Origin: CAZRGV01 sp964599655
GTDB lineage: Bacteria; Planctomycetota; Planctomycetia; Isosphaerales; Isosphaeraceae
Direction: 5' to 3'
Assembly: GCA_964599655.1 (NCBI GenBank)
Contig: CAZRGV010000006.1
Span: forward strand, 1-64,000
Length of the DNA: 64,000 nucleotides
Shown: piece after piece, positions 1-9,258 of the stretch
How positions within the stretch are numbered: position 1 is the first letter of the stretch
Layout: the number at the start of each line of letters is the position of its first letter
Position numbers and translations under genes: made by a program
The notes under the pieces: model-generated
Databases searched by the model: none
Told to the model about the DNA's origin: nothing
Seen by the model: the letters and a program-made list of their open reading frames with translations, nothing else

Positions 1-2
1 CC

Positions 3-785
3 TTACTGGCCCTGTTCGACTCGAATCGGGACGGAGCCCTCTCGGCCGAGGAAATCGGCGCCGCCTCGGACAAGCTCCGGGCACTCGACACGAGTCAGGA
101 TGGATCGTTGAGTCTCGAGGAGATCCGGCAGGCCGCTGCGCCGCCACGCGAATTCGCGCAGGGTCGAGGCGGTCCTCGAGGAGTTGCCGCCCAGGGTGAG
201 AGCGACCTTGAAAAGCCACCCATTCCGAAGGACGAGGCGGAGAAGAAGATCCTCGAGGCTCTCGGCGTGATGAAAGAAGGTCCGCGCTACGCGAATGTTT
301 CAACGACTGATGGCCGGTTTTTGCGACAACTTACGGAAGCGGTCAACGCCAAGCGGGTCGTCGAGCTGGGAACGTCAACGGGTGAGTCGGGCGTCTGGTT
401 CGCGCTGGCCCTTCGTAAAACGGGCGGACGGCTCTTCACCCACGACCTCGATCCGGGGCGGATCAAAGTGGCCAAGGAAAACTTCAAGAAGGCCGGTGTC
501 GACGACATCATCACCCTGATCGAAGGGGACGCGCACGAGACTGTGAAGCAGCACAAGGAACCGATCGACATCCTGTTTCTTGATGCCGACAAAACGGGTT
601 ATATCGACTACCTGAACAAGCTCTTGCCGCTGGTCCGACCGGGAGGCCTGATCCTGGCCCACAACATGCGGCGTCCTGCGCCGGATCCCCGCTACATCGA
701 GGCCATCACGACCAACCCCGACCTGGAGACCACGTTCGTGCTCATGGACGGAGCGGGAATCGGCGTGACGCTCAAGAAGCGCTGA
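3..785 (+). CDS. EF-hand/class I SAM-dependent O-methyltransferase fusion (5' partial)
   Basis: The frame is open from the left edge, so the true start lies outside the window; 260 residues are visible. The first 40 residues hold two EF-hand-type calcium loops, DSNRDGALSAEE and DTSQDGSLSLEE. After a linker comes a complete class I methyltransferase of the O-methyltransferase family 3 type: glycine-rich SAM loop ELGTSTGESG, then the acidic FLDADK segment that in this family binds metal and substrate, then LVRPGGLILAHN. Members methylate catechol-like hydroxyls on small molecules. EF-hands joined to such a domain are unusual and could make the enzyme calcium-responsive or simply be a secreted-protein spacer; that is inference. 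The missing N-terminus may hold a signal peptide or more EF-hands. The family call is firm, the substrate unknown. Confidence 0.85.
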   Translation, partial: LLALFDSNRDGALSAEEIGAASDKLRALDTSQDGSLSLEEIRQAAAPPREFAQGRGGPRGVAAQGESDLEKPPIPKDEAEKKILEALGVMKEGPRYANVSTTDGRFLRQLTEAVNAKRVVELGTSTGESGVWFALALRKTGGRLFTHDLDPGRIKVAKENFKKAGVDDIITLIEGDAHETVKQHKEPIDILFLDADKTGYIDYLNKLLPLVRPGGLILAHNMRRPAPDPRYIEAITTNPDLETTFVLMDGAGIGVTLKKR

Positions 786-835
786 TCGTTCAAATCATCG
801 CTGAGCCGAGATGTGACGGCAAAATCAAACGAACG

Positions 836-890
836 GGCCGGCCGGTTCATCGCGCTTGAGGCGGTGACCCAGCCGGCCTCTGTTTTGTTT
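836..890. terminator. Probable bidirectional terminator
   Basis: GGCCGGCCGGT (836-846) can pair with ACCCAGCCGGCC (867-878) with one bulge. A T-rich run, TCTGTTTTGTTT, follows on the + strand and CGTTTTGATTTTG follows on the - strand. It sits between two converging genes. Confidence 0.55.
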
Positions 891-912
891 GATTGAAACA
901 ACGCCCGCCCGC

Positions 913-2825
913 TCAGCGAGCCTCGTCCAGCGAGAGTCCGCGATCCTTGACGACCTGAACGCGGATCGACTGCGAGCCGTTGATGACCCAGGGGGTCGGA
1001 ACTTCCTGGATCAGATCGGCCCGAACCGGGGGTTCGGGTGTCTGGCGTCCGCTCGAGAAGACGGCCTGAATGCTGCCGGGCAGGTCGGGAAGCGGTTGAC
1101 CATCAACGGCCAGCCCGGTTCCGGGCTGGGGCAGATGAAGATAGATTGCCGTGTGAGAGGGTTCGGCACGCAAGCGAAGCACCTGGAGGAGATCCGTCTG
1201 TGTCCGTGGCTCAAGGAGTTGGGGCTCGTTGCGGAACCGTCGCTGAAGGCTCCGGCCTGCGTCGCAGATCTGAACCTCGTAGGTTCCTTCCGGTGTATCG
1301 GCAGGAATCGGCAATCTCAGCTCAACCGCCTCCCGATCTCCCTTGTAAGGTTTGAGCGTTGCCACGACCCGCAACGTCTGACCCGGTTCGACGCGGTCGG
1401 TCAGGAGGCGAACCGACTCAATGTCGGCGACCGTATGGCCAGACTCGATATTGATCTGGCATTCGATCGACTCGATTCGGACCGGTTCGAGGGGATTGTG
1501 GGCCAGCAGGTTGACCGTGCTGGCGATCGGGCCGAAGAGGGCCATGGGGCCCATCGGACCGGTGTAGCGCGGGCCACTGAGCGTCTCCCGCATGGTGATC
1601 GGCTCATGGCCCTTCAGGGCGATATCGACCGAGATCCGCGCGGTCAACTCGTCCGGCAAGTTGCCCTCCGTATCGATGGCGTTGGCCAGGACGGTCATCA
1701 CCAACGTCGGCAAGAGGTTCGGCTCCCGAACGATCTGGACGTGATACGTATGAGGCTCGGCGTAGCGTCCCGACTGCACCTTGACGGTCATTGGCATCAT
1801 GTCGGGCGTGCGACCCAGGCGGCCAGAAACGGCCGTGCTGACGTCGGTGTCGAGAACGCCAACCACCTTCAAGGGGGAGCCCATCTTCATACTGACGCTG
1901 GCTCGGGGATAAACCGTGTGAATGTACCCGGTCATCATTGGGAACTCGCAAGCCCCCAGGCTCATCATCGGATGACCGAAGGCGTAAACCCGATCTCCCT
2001 CGACGTGGGTGACCGTGCCGATGCCCGAGAGATCGAAGTCGCCGGTCACCAGAGCAATACTCAACGGCGAGCCGGGAACCAGCGGCTTGTCCCCTTCGTT
2101 CTTGATAATGTCCTCTTGCGCCGCTCCTCCCGCCATGGGCGCCATGCCAAGCGGTCCGAGGCGGTCGGCCAGGATCGAAAGGGCACGCGGCGTGAATCCG
2201 GTCGCGGCCAGGGGCGTGGCGATTGGCTTCATGCCGGCGAGACCGCCGCCCGACACGGCAACCGCCCCGGTTGTATCGGTGACAATGGTCGGCAAGCCCG
2301 CGTCGAGATTTGAGAGTTCGTTGAGCCGGGCCGTGCGTACGACCGTCCCCTTCGAGTGTGGACCCTCGACCGCGATGCGACGATCGTTGGCCCGCACGTA
2401 CTGGACCATCTGCGAGAACGGCGTGACGCCGGCAATCGGGTCTTTGGCAAACTCCCACGCGAACGCCACCGCGCCGACGAGTTTACCATCAATGTAGATT
2501 GGGCTGCCGCTCATGCCCTGGATGATTCCCGCGTGCTCCAGGTTGCATCCACTGAGCCGGCAGAGAATCNNNNNNNNNNGCGACCGGGGCTCACGTCGCG
2601 CATGACACCGAGGACCTCGACCCCAAACTCCTCGAGCTTGGTCCCGACCATCACGGTCTTGCCAACCCCCTTCATGCCCGGACGGATGTCCTTGACATCC
2701 CAGTAGGACTGAGGGTCGGGCTCCTTGGCCCGCGCCGACAGGGCAGGGCTCAGGAGCAGGGCCAGGGCGAACACCCAGAGGGCTCGGCCGAAGTGGTGGC
2801 TGCTTGGAAATCGATCGTGGCTCAT
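913..2825 (-). CDS. SpoIVB-type (S55) peptidase-domain protein, interrupted by an assembly gap
   Basis: About 636 residues. The N-terminus from ATG at 2825 has a signal peptide (hydrophobic WVFALALLLSPALSARA) followed by a segment typical of this family (DIRPGMKGVGKTV). Ten Ns at 2570-2579 interrupt it. Beyond them the protein resumes in another frame with GMSGSPIYIDGKLVGAV, carrying the serine of S55 peptidases, and a later AFGHPMMSLG. The two parts join only if the true gap length is 2 modulo 3, so the frame break is probably an artefact. SpoIVB itself is a sporulation signalling protease; planctomycetes do not sporulate, and their S55 proteins are presumed envelope proteins of unknown target. 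The C-terminal 250 residues are beta-rich with no recognised domain. Confidence 0.8.
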
Positions 2826-3265
2826 GGAGGGTGATCCCCACAGAGAGGACCATCAAGATGATGGTCGTAGACCGCGGAAAGAAGGGGCCGCGGGATGAGC
2901 CGAGGTCGAGTCGTCACGAGGGCGAGATCGCGGATCTCCGACGCCGGCCGGGAAAACCTCGGGCGGCTCGGCCGCATCCTCGAGGGGTGGGCCCCAGGAG
3001 CGGCTCCATCCTGGATCGTCCAGGGTAATGCTACACCCCTTCTACTATTGCGTCAACCAATACTTCGCGAATTCTCCATCATTCCTTTCACAAATCCTCC
3101 CGATCCCAGCGACCCTACGATGCGTGGATGGAATTGCTCGGCGTGCGCTCCCTCGCCTCGGAGCCAGATCCACGACGGGAGTTCTCCTTTAACGGATCGG
3201 TCCTCGGAGCGCGGTTTCTCCGCTCGGAACCCAGATGGTTGGTCTTCGAGAGGGGATGGGAAGCT
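2826..3265. other. Intergenic stretch, no gene recognised
   Basis: 440 bases between two leftward genes. Short open frames exist on both strands but show no start signals or family resemblance. It probably holds the promoter of the S55 gene and the 3' end of the small membrane protein transcript. Confidence 0.5.
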
Positions 3266-3742
3266 TTAGGAGGAGGGCGTGTCCCGGTTGCTTCGATCGC
3301 GGTCCGGTGTTCCATTCCGAGACGTGGCTTGACGCCGCAACGCTTGGGTCAAAAGTTCTCGATGTTCGTCGATCAGGGCCCGATAATGGCGCATGGCGTA
3401 GGCGCGATTGGCCTTCCAGTCGAGCAGCGCAAGGATGAGCAAAACGAGGGCGAGCCCCAGGATCGAGAGCCACGTCCAGCTCCAGAGCCGATACGCGGGA
3501 CGGCCAAGGCGGAAGTCGATCCGAGTGCTGAGCACCATGGCGACGCTGATGATGCTCAGGATGCCCGCGACGAGATACCGTCTCCGATCCTTATGGGAGA
3601 AGTGCTCGGCGTCGAGGTCGGAGACGTCATACGGTCGGCGGCGGATCTCGATCCATTGTTGGATCGCGAAGAACGCGGCCAGTGCCATCAGCACGGCCGC
3701 CATGAGCAGGGTCTCCCGGCCCCCGGTTTGTTGGGGAGGCAT
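3266..3742 (-). CDS. Small membrane protein, unknown function
   Basis: 158 residues with three hydrophobic segments (about residues 11-27, 57-72 and 90-108), the last followed by a basic, Tyr/Arg-rich stretch and a polar tail. The layout resembles small planctomycete inner-membrane proteins without assigned function. It ends 440 bases before the S55 gene and starts 122 bases after the stop of the upstream kinase gene on the same strand, so co-transcription with the kinase is possible. No catalytic motif is visible. Confidence 0.6.
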   Translation of the reverse strand: MPPQQTGGRETLLMAAVLMALAAFFAIQQWIEIRRRPYDVSDLDAEHFSHKDRRRYLVAGILSIISVAMVLSTRIDFRLGRPAYRLWSWTWLSILGLALVLLILALLDWKANRAYAMRHYRALIDEHRELLTQALRRQATSRNGTPDRDRSNRDTPSS

Positions 3743-3864
3743 GCGATCGTTTCCTTCAGAACGGCTTGCACGAGCCGTTATTCCGGGGGGAAATCCGTCG
3801 GCCCAGGCGAACTTACTTCAGTCTAACGCGTCGATTGCGGCGGTCGCCAGAGCCGAGGCTTCGG

Positions 3865-5427
3865 TCAGAACAGGTCGGTGCTCGTCAACTGCTGCTCGAC
3901 CCAGTCGCCCCTTCTGGCGATTTCCTGTACGGCCGCTCGAATGTCGGACGGCGTGACATGCCCGCGTGAGTAGGCTCGGGTCATCACGAACATGGGAGCT
4001 CCGTTGACCTCTCGAATCGAGAGGCCACCGTATGTCAGTTCCGCGTTGAGCTTTAGGGCGAACTCGTAGTGTCGAGCATCGGCCGGAGCGCAGACGGAAT
4101 ACACCGAGAGAAGGCGTTCCTTCTTTCGTCCAAGCACCACTTCGAGGTACACCTCCTGAAGCCGGTCGCCCGGTACGGGCACGATGACCCGGAACTGGTC
4201 CCGGCCACCTTGTTGAATCAGGCAATCCAGACCGTCAAGCCCTTCGCGGACCAGGCTCTCCGTGTCCCGGAGGTGGCCGACCACCACCTTTAGCTCATCG
4301 GCAAGCTCCTCCGCGGACTCATAGCGTTGCTTCGGGTTTTTGGCCAGCAAGCGGTTGAGGATGTTCCCGACCTCGTCGGGAACGTCGGGCGCGAGCTTGC
4401 GAGCGTCAGGAATCGGGGCCTTGCGATGCTGCCGGATCAGGTAGAAGAGCCGGTCGGCCGCGAAGGGGAGCCTCGCCGTGAGGAGGTAAAAGTACATCAC
4501 CCCGACGGCGTAGAGGTCGGTCTGAGGCGTCGCCGGCAAGCCATTGAAGAGTTCGGGCGCCATGAACGTCGGCGTTCCGGCGAGCGGTCCACCGGTGGAA
4601 TCGAGGTCGGTGAGCCGGCGGACGAGCCCGAAGTCGGCCAGCTTCGCATGGCCTTCCGAAGTGAGCAACACGTTGGCCGGCTTGACATCGCGGTGAACCA
4701 GGCCCGCGCGATGCGCCGCGCTGAGCGCCAGAGCGACCTGTCGCACCAGGACCGACGCGCGAAGCGGATCAAACGCCCCCTCCCGGACCACCGATTCTCG
4801 AAGGCTGATGCCGCCCGGGATGTATTCCATCTCGAGGTAGTGATAACCCCGGTCGCTCCCGAGGTTGTGCACCGTCACCACGTGGGGGTGAATCAGGCCG
4901 GCTACCGCCCTGGCCTCGGCCCAGAATCGTTCCACCATCTGCGGTTGGCGCTCAACCAACCCAGGGCTGAGCACCTTGATCGCGCAAGTGCGGCCCAGTC
5001 CAAGATGCTCGGCCCGATAGACCCGGCCCATCGATCCTCGACCGATCACGGAGCGAATCCGGTAGTGGCTCAGGTTCGATTCGATAAGGTCGTCGATGTG
5101 AGGAAAGCCATCGCTGGGCTCCCCTCCCTGGTCCTCTCGGTAGACAACCGTTTCCTGAAACGCAGACTCGTCCCCAGAGTCGGTCGATCCGGAATGTCTC
5201 CCTGAGTGGAGTCCTCCCGGATGCGGACAGTCCGTAGATTGATCGGACTCGGGATCGAAAAGACCGCCGCAATGCGGACAACGGCTGCCTTCGATTCTCG
5301 CAGTCGTCGCGCTCGCGAGATTCAAACCGTTCTCTCCGGTACGATCGAATGAGGCGATGTTCGCCTCAGTCTCTCTCTTCGTCTTACAGTGTTCCCGACT
5401 CGGCAAGGAGGTCAAGTGCGATTTCAT
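3865..5427 (-). CDS. Eukaryote-type Ser/Thr protein kinase
   Basis: 520 residues. A short N-terminal region carries CPHCGG, possibly half of a zinc ribbon, and an acidic linker. The kinase domain starts near residue 125 with the glycine loop IGRGSMGRVY, the ATP-binding lysine in CAIKVL, the catalytic loop HRDVKPANVLL and DFGLV. These complete motifs argue for an active enzyme. The last ~120 residues are a separate domain without a recognised family. No transmembrane segment is obvious, so it is probably cytoplasmic. ATG at 5427 is preferred over an in-frame TTG 15 bases upstream because GAGGGAG lies just before it. Regulatory kinases of this type are abundant in planctomycetes; the target is not known. 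Confidence 0.9.
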   Translation of the reverse strand: MKSHLTSLPSREHCKTKRETEANIASFDRTGENGLNLASATTARIEGSRCPHCGGLFDPESDQSTDCPHPGGLHSGRHSGSTDSGDESAFQETVVYREDQGGEPSDGFPHIDDLIESNLSHYRIRSVIGRGSMGRVYRAEHLGLGRTCAIKVLSPGLVERQPQMVERFWAEARAVAGLIHPHVVTVHNLGSDRGYHYLEMEYIPGGISLRESVVREGAFDPLRASVLVRQVALALSAAHRAGLVHRDVKPANVLLTSEGHAKLADFGLVRRLTDLDSTGGPLAGTPTFMAPELFNGLPATPQTDLYAVGVMYFYLLTARLPFAADRLFYLIRQHRKAPIPDARKLAPDVPDEVGNILNRLLAKNPKQRYESAEELADELKVVVGHLRDTESLVREGLDGLDCLIQQGGRDQFRVIVPVPGDRLQEVYLEVVLGRKKERLLSVYSVCAPADARHYEFALKLNAELTYGGLSIREVNGAPMFVMTRAYSRGHVTPSDIRAAVQEIARRGDWVEQQLTSTDLF

Positions 5428-6002
5428 AGGTCGCTCCCTCAAGCCGATTCCTTACATCGACTTTCGATCGTCGAGCGGCCGCTCGGGAGCTGGCCTCGAC
5501 AGTGCCCCAACCACAAATCGACTTCCAAGGTGTGGATTCGCTCGCCCCGCGGAACGTTCACGACAAGAGGCGGGCTTCGATCCCCCACGAGACGAAAGAC
5601 AAGTCGTGTACCGGTTTTTCACAATGAGTTACGAGGTCGATCCGCCATGAGTTCGGGATAGGTCCTGGCATTTCTCAGAGTCTCGGTGGCGCCGATTGCC
5701 TCAGTTTCGCTCAACTCCGCTAACGCAGGTGCCTTGCCGGTTGCCGGAACACGAAACAAGCCAAAAATTTCCGGCAGACGTTAGGGTTTCCCGAGGTCGA
5801 CTCGGCCACGGACCCAGAAGGAGGTCGAGACCGGACCGCCTCCCGCTGCCCGGACCACCGGCGACGACCTTCACCCCATTCCAGCCCGACCAAGAACTGG
5901 CCGCCGATTGCGCCGCGACGACCTGGTTGTCTCTGGAAGAAGACAATCCACGCGCCTGAGTCGTTTTTTCAAACGACTCCACCAGCGCCGTCATGACCAG
6001 CC

Positions 6003-6060
6003 GGATAACAACCAAGCTCAGTGGTCCGTGGCCGGGGTCCGCTGCAGCGCGAGGTTAGGC
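6003..6060 (-). repeat. attC-like 58-bp imperfect palindrome
   Basis: Read on the - strand it starts GCCTAAC, fitting the RYYYAAC core, and ends GTTATCC, close to GTTRRRY. Inside, GCTGCAGCGGACC faces GGACCACTGAGC, giving a stem with two mismatches and one extrahelical G. Size, core sites and the unpaired base resemble integron attC sites (59-base elements). No integron integrase is seen nearby, so an isolated or ancestral site is likelier than an active array. Confidence 0.35.
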
Positions 6061-6161
6061 GGCGTTCCTTCGGAACGGGTGCTACTGGCGGCTCGCCCGC
6101 CAGTGTCTGCGGGGCCCGTAGCACTGGTGGACAAGCCACCAGTGCCACCCGCCCGCCTAAC
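6054..6161. repeat. 108-bp MITE-like palindromic element
   Basis: Bounded by GTTAGGCGG on the left and CCGCCTAAC on the right, a perfect 9-bp inverted terminal repeat. Two inner hairpins follow: ACTGGCGGCTCGCCCGCCAGT (6084-6104) and CACTGGTGGACAAGCCACCAGTG (6122-6144), and a small TTCCTTCGGAA hairpin lies near the left end. There is no coding capacity. This looks like a non-autonomous mobile or dispersed intergenic repeat; the copy number in the genome is unknown. Confidence 0.6.
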
Positions 6162-6424
6162 CCTTGCTTCCGATTCCAGCAGTCCCTCCCATCATCGCTC
6201 GATCGCTGAGACGAGGTGCTCGACCGGTTCGGTCCGCTCCGTCGCTGGCGAAATTGCGACGACCCGGGCTTTACGCAGGGAAACTGCGACAGCACGTCAC
6301 CAAGGCCCGCGAAACGGCCCGGAGGCGATTCGCAAATCAGCGGGGTGGCGTGAGCGGAGCGAGGGATCCCGGCATTGAGGAAGAATCGATCGCGCCGGGA
6401 TCCATCGATATGGGTTGTCTTGAG

Positions 6425-7885
6425 TCAGACGTTGTACGTGGTGGAAGACGTGGTGCCGCCGCGACCGGTCCAGTTGGTGTGAAAGAACTCGCCTCGAGGC
6501 TTGTCGATCCGCTCGTAGGTATGGGCGCCGAAGAAGTCGCGCTGGGCCTGGAGCAGGTTGGCGGGCAGCCTGGCGGAGCGATAGCCGTCGAAGTAGGCCA
6601 GCGCCGAGGTCATCGCCGGCAAGGGGATCCCTTGTGAGACGGCTGCGGCGCAAACGCGGCGCCAGCCTGCCTGGGCCCGTTCGATCTCGGTGGCGAAATA
6701 CGGGTCGAGCATCAGATTCGTCAGGTTCGGATTGCGGTCGAAGGCCTCCTTGATCTTGCCGAGGAAGGCGCTTCGGATAATGCAGCCACCCCGCCACATC
6801 AAAGCGACGCCTCCCTTGTTGATCTCCCAACCCGACTCCCTGGCCATCGCGTCCATCAGGGCATAACCCTGGGCGTAGGAGATGATCTTGCTGGCGTAGA
6901 GGGCCGACTCGATATCGTTGACGAACTGTTGCGGATTGCCTTGAAATTCGGGTTTCGGTCCCTTGAGGACCGACGAGGCCGCAACCCGTTCGTCCTTCTG
7001 GGCCGAGAGACATCGGGCGAAAACCGCCTCGCCAATCAAGGTCAAAGGGACGCCCAGATCGAGGGCTGAGGTCACCGTCCACTTGCCTGTGCCCTTCTGG
7101 CCGGCCTTATCGAGGATCAGATCGACCATCGGTTTGCCCGACTCGGGGTCGCGGTAGCCGAAGATGTCTCGGGTGATCTCGATCAGGTAGCTGTCGAGCG
7201 GACCGGCGTTCCACTTCGCAAAGACGTCATGAAGGGCGTCCGCCCCCATGCCGAGCAGTTCCTTCAACAGCCAGTAGGCCTCGCAGATGAGCTGCATATC
7301 GCCGTATTCGATGCCGTTGTGGACCATCTTGACGTAGTGTCCGGCGCCTTCGGGCCCGACCCAGTCGCAGCACGGCGTGCCGTCTCCAACCTTGGCGGCG
7401 ATAGCCTGAAAGATCGGCTTGACGTGCGGCCAAGCGTCGGGATTGCCGCCCGGCATGATCGACGGGCCCTTGAGTGCTCCTTCCTCACCGCCTGAAACTC
7501 CGGTGCCGATGAACAAGAGCCCCTTTTCCTTGAGTGCCCTGGTTCGTCGCGTTGTGTCGGGGTAGTGCGTGTTGCCGCCGTCGATCAGGATGTCGCCTTC
7601 CTCGAGCAGGGGCGCAACCTCATCGATCACGGCATCGACCGGCGGGCCGGCCTTGACCATGATCATGACCTTGCGGGGGCGCTTGAGCGCGGCCACCAAC
7701 TCCTTCACCGAGTGGCAGCCGACAATCTTCTTGCCCTGGCCCCGGCCGTTGACGAAGTCGTCGACCTTGGAGGTGGTGCGGTTGAAAACGGCCACGGTGT
7801 AGCCGTGGCTCTCCATGTTCAGGACGAGGTTCTCGCCCATCACGGCCAGTCCGATCAGGCCGATGTCGGCGGTTGAGTTGGCCAT
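6425..7885 (-). CDS. gnd: 6-phosphogluconate dehydrogenase, decarboxylating
   Basis: 486 residues, a normal length for the long bacterial/eukaryotic form. It converts 6-phosphogluconate to ribulose 5-phosphate with CO2 release and NADP reduction in the oxidative pentose phosphate pathway. Visible marks are the Rossmann start GLIGLAVMGENLVLN, the substrate-binding GVSGGEEGA, the catalytic region HYVKMVHNGIEYGDMQ and a C-terminal FHTNWTGRGG segment. Start MANST is chosen because the preceding gene, PPi-dependent phosphofructokinase, ends 10 bases upstream, which makes a two-gene operon of central carbon metabolism. Confidence 0.96.
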   Translation of the reverse strand: MANSTADIGLIGLAVMGENLVLNMESHGYTVAVFNRTTSKVDDFVNGRGQGKKIVGCHSVKELVAALKRPRKVMIMVKAGPPVDAVIDEVAPLLEEGDILIDGGNTHYPDTTRRTRALKEKGLLFIGTGVSGGEEGALKGPSIMPGGNPDAWPHVKPIFQAIAAKVGDGTPCCDWVGPEGAGHYVKMVHNGIEYGDMQLICEAYWLLKELLGMGADALHDVFAKWNAGPLDSYLIEITRDIFGYRDPESGKPMVDLILDKAGQKGTGKWTVTSALDLGVPLTLIGEAVFARCLSAQKDERVAASSVLKGPKPEFQGNPQQFVNDIESALYASKIISYAQGYALMDAMARESGWEINKGGVALMWRGGCIIRSAFLGKIKEAFDRNPNLTNLMLDPYFATEIERAQAGWRRVCAAAVSQGIPLPAMTSALAYFDGYRSARLPANLLQAQRDFFGAHTYERIDKPRGEFFHTNWTGRGGTTSSTTYNV

Positions 7886-7895
7886 CGCGTGTTCT

Positions 7896-9191
7896 TTAAC
7901 CTTTCCGGTAGGTCTGAGGGACATAGGCGCTAAGCATCTTCTTCGCGAACGTCTTGTGGATGCGGGCGAACCGAGACAATCCGTCGACCAGTGGCACGCT
8001 AACCCAGTCGTCGCCAATCAACGGACGGGCATAGGCGAGGAACTCGTCGGTGACGTCGATCCGGTTGGGCGCGATCCAGGACTCAGGGAATCGGCGGTCC
8101 TTCGCGGCCACTTTGTCGAGCGGGACCTTATCGTATCGAACCGAGTACGTCCCGCGGGAGCGGTCGCGGAGGATGGTGGCCATGAAGCCGTTCCCGTCGG
8201 TCCGCGCCACTTCGACGGCATGGCGACCAACGTTGTAGGCCTCATCGAGATCGACGGCGCTGGCATAGGCGATGGCGTTGCGATAGTCGGTCCCCGGAAC
8301 CTGGCCTCGGGCCTTGCCGGGAACCGGGAACTTGAGGCTGTTCAGATAGTTGACCACCGTTTGCGCCACGGTCGTCTGGCTGGCGGAGAACTGAACGTGC
8401 CCGAAGCTATCTCGCACGGCGCCCAGCTCTCCGACGTCGAAGCCCTCGCTGACAACGACGAGGCAACGGCCGTCCTTCTCCAGTTGCTTGATCACGTTTT
8501 CACCGAGCTGCTCGAGGGACAGTCCGGCCTCGGCGAGGTAGATCTGCAAGGGCAACTCGCGAGCCGGGTCGGCCAGGCGGGCGGCGGCCGGGATGAAACC
8601 GATCTTGCGACCCATCGCCTGGATCACCAGCACGGGATCCGGCGGGCAACTGCCGGCGTTTTCCTCGTTGGCCTGGCGAACGTACTGCGCCATGTAGCGG
8701 GCCACCGAGCCGTAACCGGGTGAGTGATCGAGCAGCGTGAACTCCTCGTCGCCGAGATCGTTGTCGATCGTCTTGGGAACGCCGGTGGCGACCAGGTCGA
8801 GTCCCTTCTCGCGGGCCAGCAGGCTAACCTTGTGCGCCGTGTCCTGCGAGTCGTTGCCGCCGATGTAGAAGAAGTAGCCGACGTCGTGGGCCTTGAAAAC
8901 CTCCACGACGCGATCGAAATCCTCGTTTTGCCCCGGCTTGAGTTTGTAGCGACAGGTTCCAATGCTCCCGGCGGCGGGCGTGGTCCGAAGCAGGGCGATC
9001 TCCTCGTCGGGCGTGGCCGACAGGTCGATCAGCTCTTCCTTCAGGACGCCTTCGATGCCAAAGTTGCCGGCATACACGGTGCCGAACGTTTTCGGATCGT
9101 CGCGGCAGGCCTCGATGATCCCTCGCAATGAGTTGTTGATGACGCAGGTCGGACCGCCCGACTGGGCGACAACGACGTTTCGGGCTGGCAT
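7896..9191 (-). CDS. pfp: Pyrophosphate-dependent phosphofructokinase
   Basis: 431 residues. It interconverts fructose 6-phosphate and fructose 1,6-bisphosphate using PPi, so it can work in glycolysis or gluconeogenesis. The N-terminus VVAQSGGPTCVINNS is the phosphate-binding loop. GGNDSQDTA and PKTIDNDL are the discriminating motifs: the lysine in PKTIDND and an acidic residue in place of the ATP-enzyme glycine point to PPi use. QAMGRKIGFIPA follows as substrate-binding segment. It precedes gnd by 10 bases on the same strand, so the two are presumably co-expressed. Confidence 0.92.
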   Translation of the reverse strand: MPARNVVVAQSGGPTCVINNSLRGIIEACRDDPKTFGTVYAGNFGIEGVLKEELIDLSATPDEEIALLRTTPAAGSIGTCRYKLKPGQNEDFDRVVEVFKAHDVGYFFYIGGNDSQDTAHKVSLLAREKGLDLVATGVPKTIDNDLGDEEFTLLDHSPGYGSVARYMAQYVRQANEENAGSCPPDPVLVIQAMGRKIGFIPAAARLADPARELPLQIYLAEAGLSLEQLGENVIKQLEKDGRCLVVVSEGFDVGELGAVRDSFGHVQFSASQTTVAQTVVNYLNSLKFPVPGKARGQVPGTDYRNAIAYASAVDLDEAYNVGRHAVEVARTDGNGFMATILRDRSRGTYSVRYDKVPLDKVAAKDRRFPESWIAPNRIDVTDEFLAYARPLIGDDWVSVPLVDGLSRFARIHKTFAKKMLSAYVPQTYRKG

Positions 9192-9258
9192 GGACGCCTC
9201 TGTCTGAAAAACGAGCGTGCGAAGTCGTGGACGGAACGGATCGGATCGGAGAGAGCGA

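Larger units (their letters stand above)
5428..6424. other. Gene-free kilobase containing repeats
   Basis: No open frame here shows coding character or family resemblance. The left part is upstream sequence of the kinase gene. The right part contains the attC-like 58-mer and the palindromic 108-bp element listed separately, then about 260 bases downstream of gnd with nothing recognisable. Confidence 0.5.

Noticed and set aside
889..2313. A 474-codon rightward open frame
   Set aside because: It is the antisense shadow of the S55 gene; the leftward product has the signal peptide and GMSGSP motif.
7815..8723. 302-codon rightward open frame
   Set aside because: Antisense of the pfp gene, whose motifs are unambiguous.
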